Source: Kutzneria sp036403095
GTDB lineage: Bacteria > Actinomycetota > Actinomycetes > Mycobacteriales > Pseudonocardiaceae
Assembly (NCBI GenBank): GCA_036403095.1
Contig: DASWRQ010000242.1
Coordinates: forward strand, 1-5,772
DNA: 5,772 nt
Direction: 5' to 3'
Shown here: one piece after another, positions 5,718 through 5,772 of the stretch
Numbering within the stretch: the first letter of the stretch is position 1
How the letters are laid out: each line of letters starts with the position of its first letter
Program-made: the position numbers and the translations under genes
Notes under the pieces: model-generated
What the model was told of the DNA's origin: nothing
The model's database searches: none
Seen by the model: only the letters and a program-made list of their open reading frames with translations

Positions 5718-5772
5718 GTGCGTGAAGGGGGCTTTACCGCACCCGGAGTGCGGGAAAGCCCCCATCACGCAC
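5718..5772. terminator. Long inverted repeat after the transporter gene, probable terminator
   Basis: The 55 bases directly after the TGA fold into one hairpin. Arms of 25 bases (5718-5742 and 5748-5772) pair at 23 positions around the loop CCGGA. The only mismatches are A5726/A5764 and A5736/G5754. The inner part GGGGGCTTT/AAAGCCCCC is typical of GC-rich terminators. The outer GTGCGTGA/TCACGCAC arms make it unusually long. The window ends exactly at the right arm, so a T-tract or a convergent gene beyond cannot be judged. Confidence 0.8.

Noticed and set aside
1..5772. A defence system, mobile element, CRISPR array or biosynthetic cluster
   Set aside because: No nuclease, transposase, integrase, repeat-spacer pattern or synthase domain was found on either strand; the genes are ordinary metabolic, transport and regulatory types.

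Overview
The window is about 70% G+C with strong G/C preference at third codon positions. Together with a cobyric acid synthase, a FadR-type GntR regulator, a Tat-like lipoprotein signal and GC-rich perfect-stem terminators, this points to a high-GC actinomycete chromosome. A Pseudonocardiaceae-like genus (Amycolatopsis or Kutzneria type) is my guess from style alone. I see no tRNA, rRNA, CRISPR array, transposase, integrase or phage gene. No stretch over 300 bases lacks a gene.

Left part (1-1606). A possible 3' tail of an upstream gene overlaps the start of an alpha/beta hydrolase (41-856) by four bases. That hydrolase appears to have an Asp nucleophile, as in the epoxide hydrolase/dehalogenase branch. 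Convergent to it lies a second, unrelated-looking alpha/beta hydrolase with a Ser nucleophile (920-1606, minus). A bulged GC-rich hairpin sits between their ends.

Middle (1648-3180). A full-length cobyric acid synthase (cobQ/cbiP) is transcribed away from the second hydrolase, with only 41 bases between their starts. No other cobalamin gene and no room for a cobalamin riboswitch is present, so it is an isolated pathway gene here. A perfect 10-bp hairpin follows its stop and serves as a shared terminator with the convergent lipoprotein gene.

Right part (3227-5772). A small predicted lipoprotein (3227-3640, minus) carries a stretch resembling the AroQ chorismate mutase helix. Upstream of it on the same strand is a FadR/FCD-type GntR repressor (3712-4395, minus). 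The repressor is divergent from a CynX/NimT-family major facilitator transporter (start 4536 preferred). The region between them holds a perfect 6-3-6 palindrome with a GT-N3-AC core, the likely operator. The transporter ends at a 55-base inverted repeat (23 of 25 pairs) that reaches the window edge. The simplest reading is a regulator-transporter pair for an unidentified small ligand, with the lipoprotein possibly co-transcribed with the regulator.

Most of the window is ordinary chromosomal content. The points most worth a second look are the chorismate mutase-like lipoprotein, the Asp-nucleophile hydrolase with an altered oxyanion loop, the operator palindrome, the regulator's apparently incomplete metal site, and the long terminal inverted repeat.
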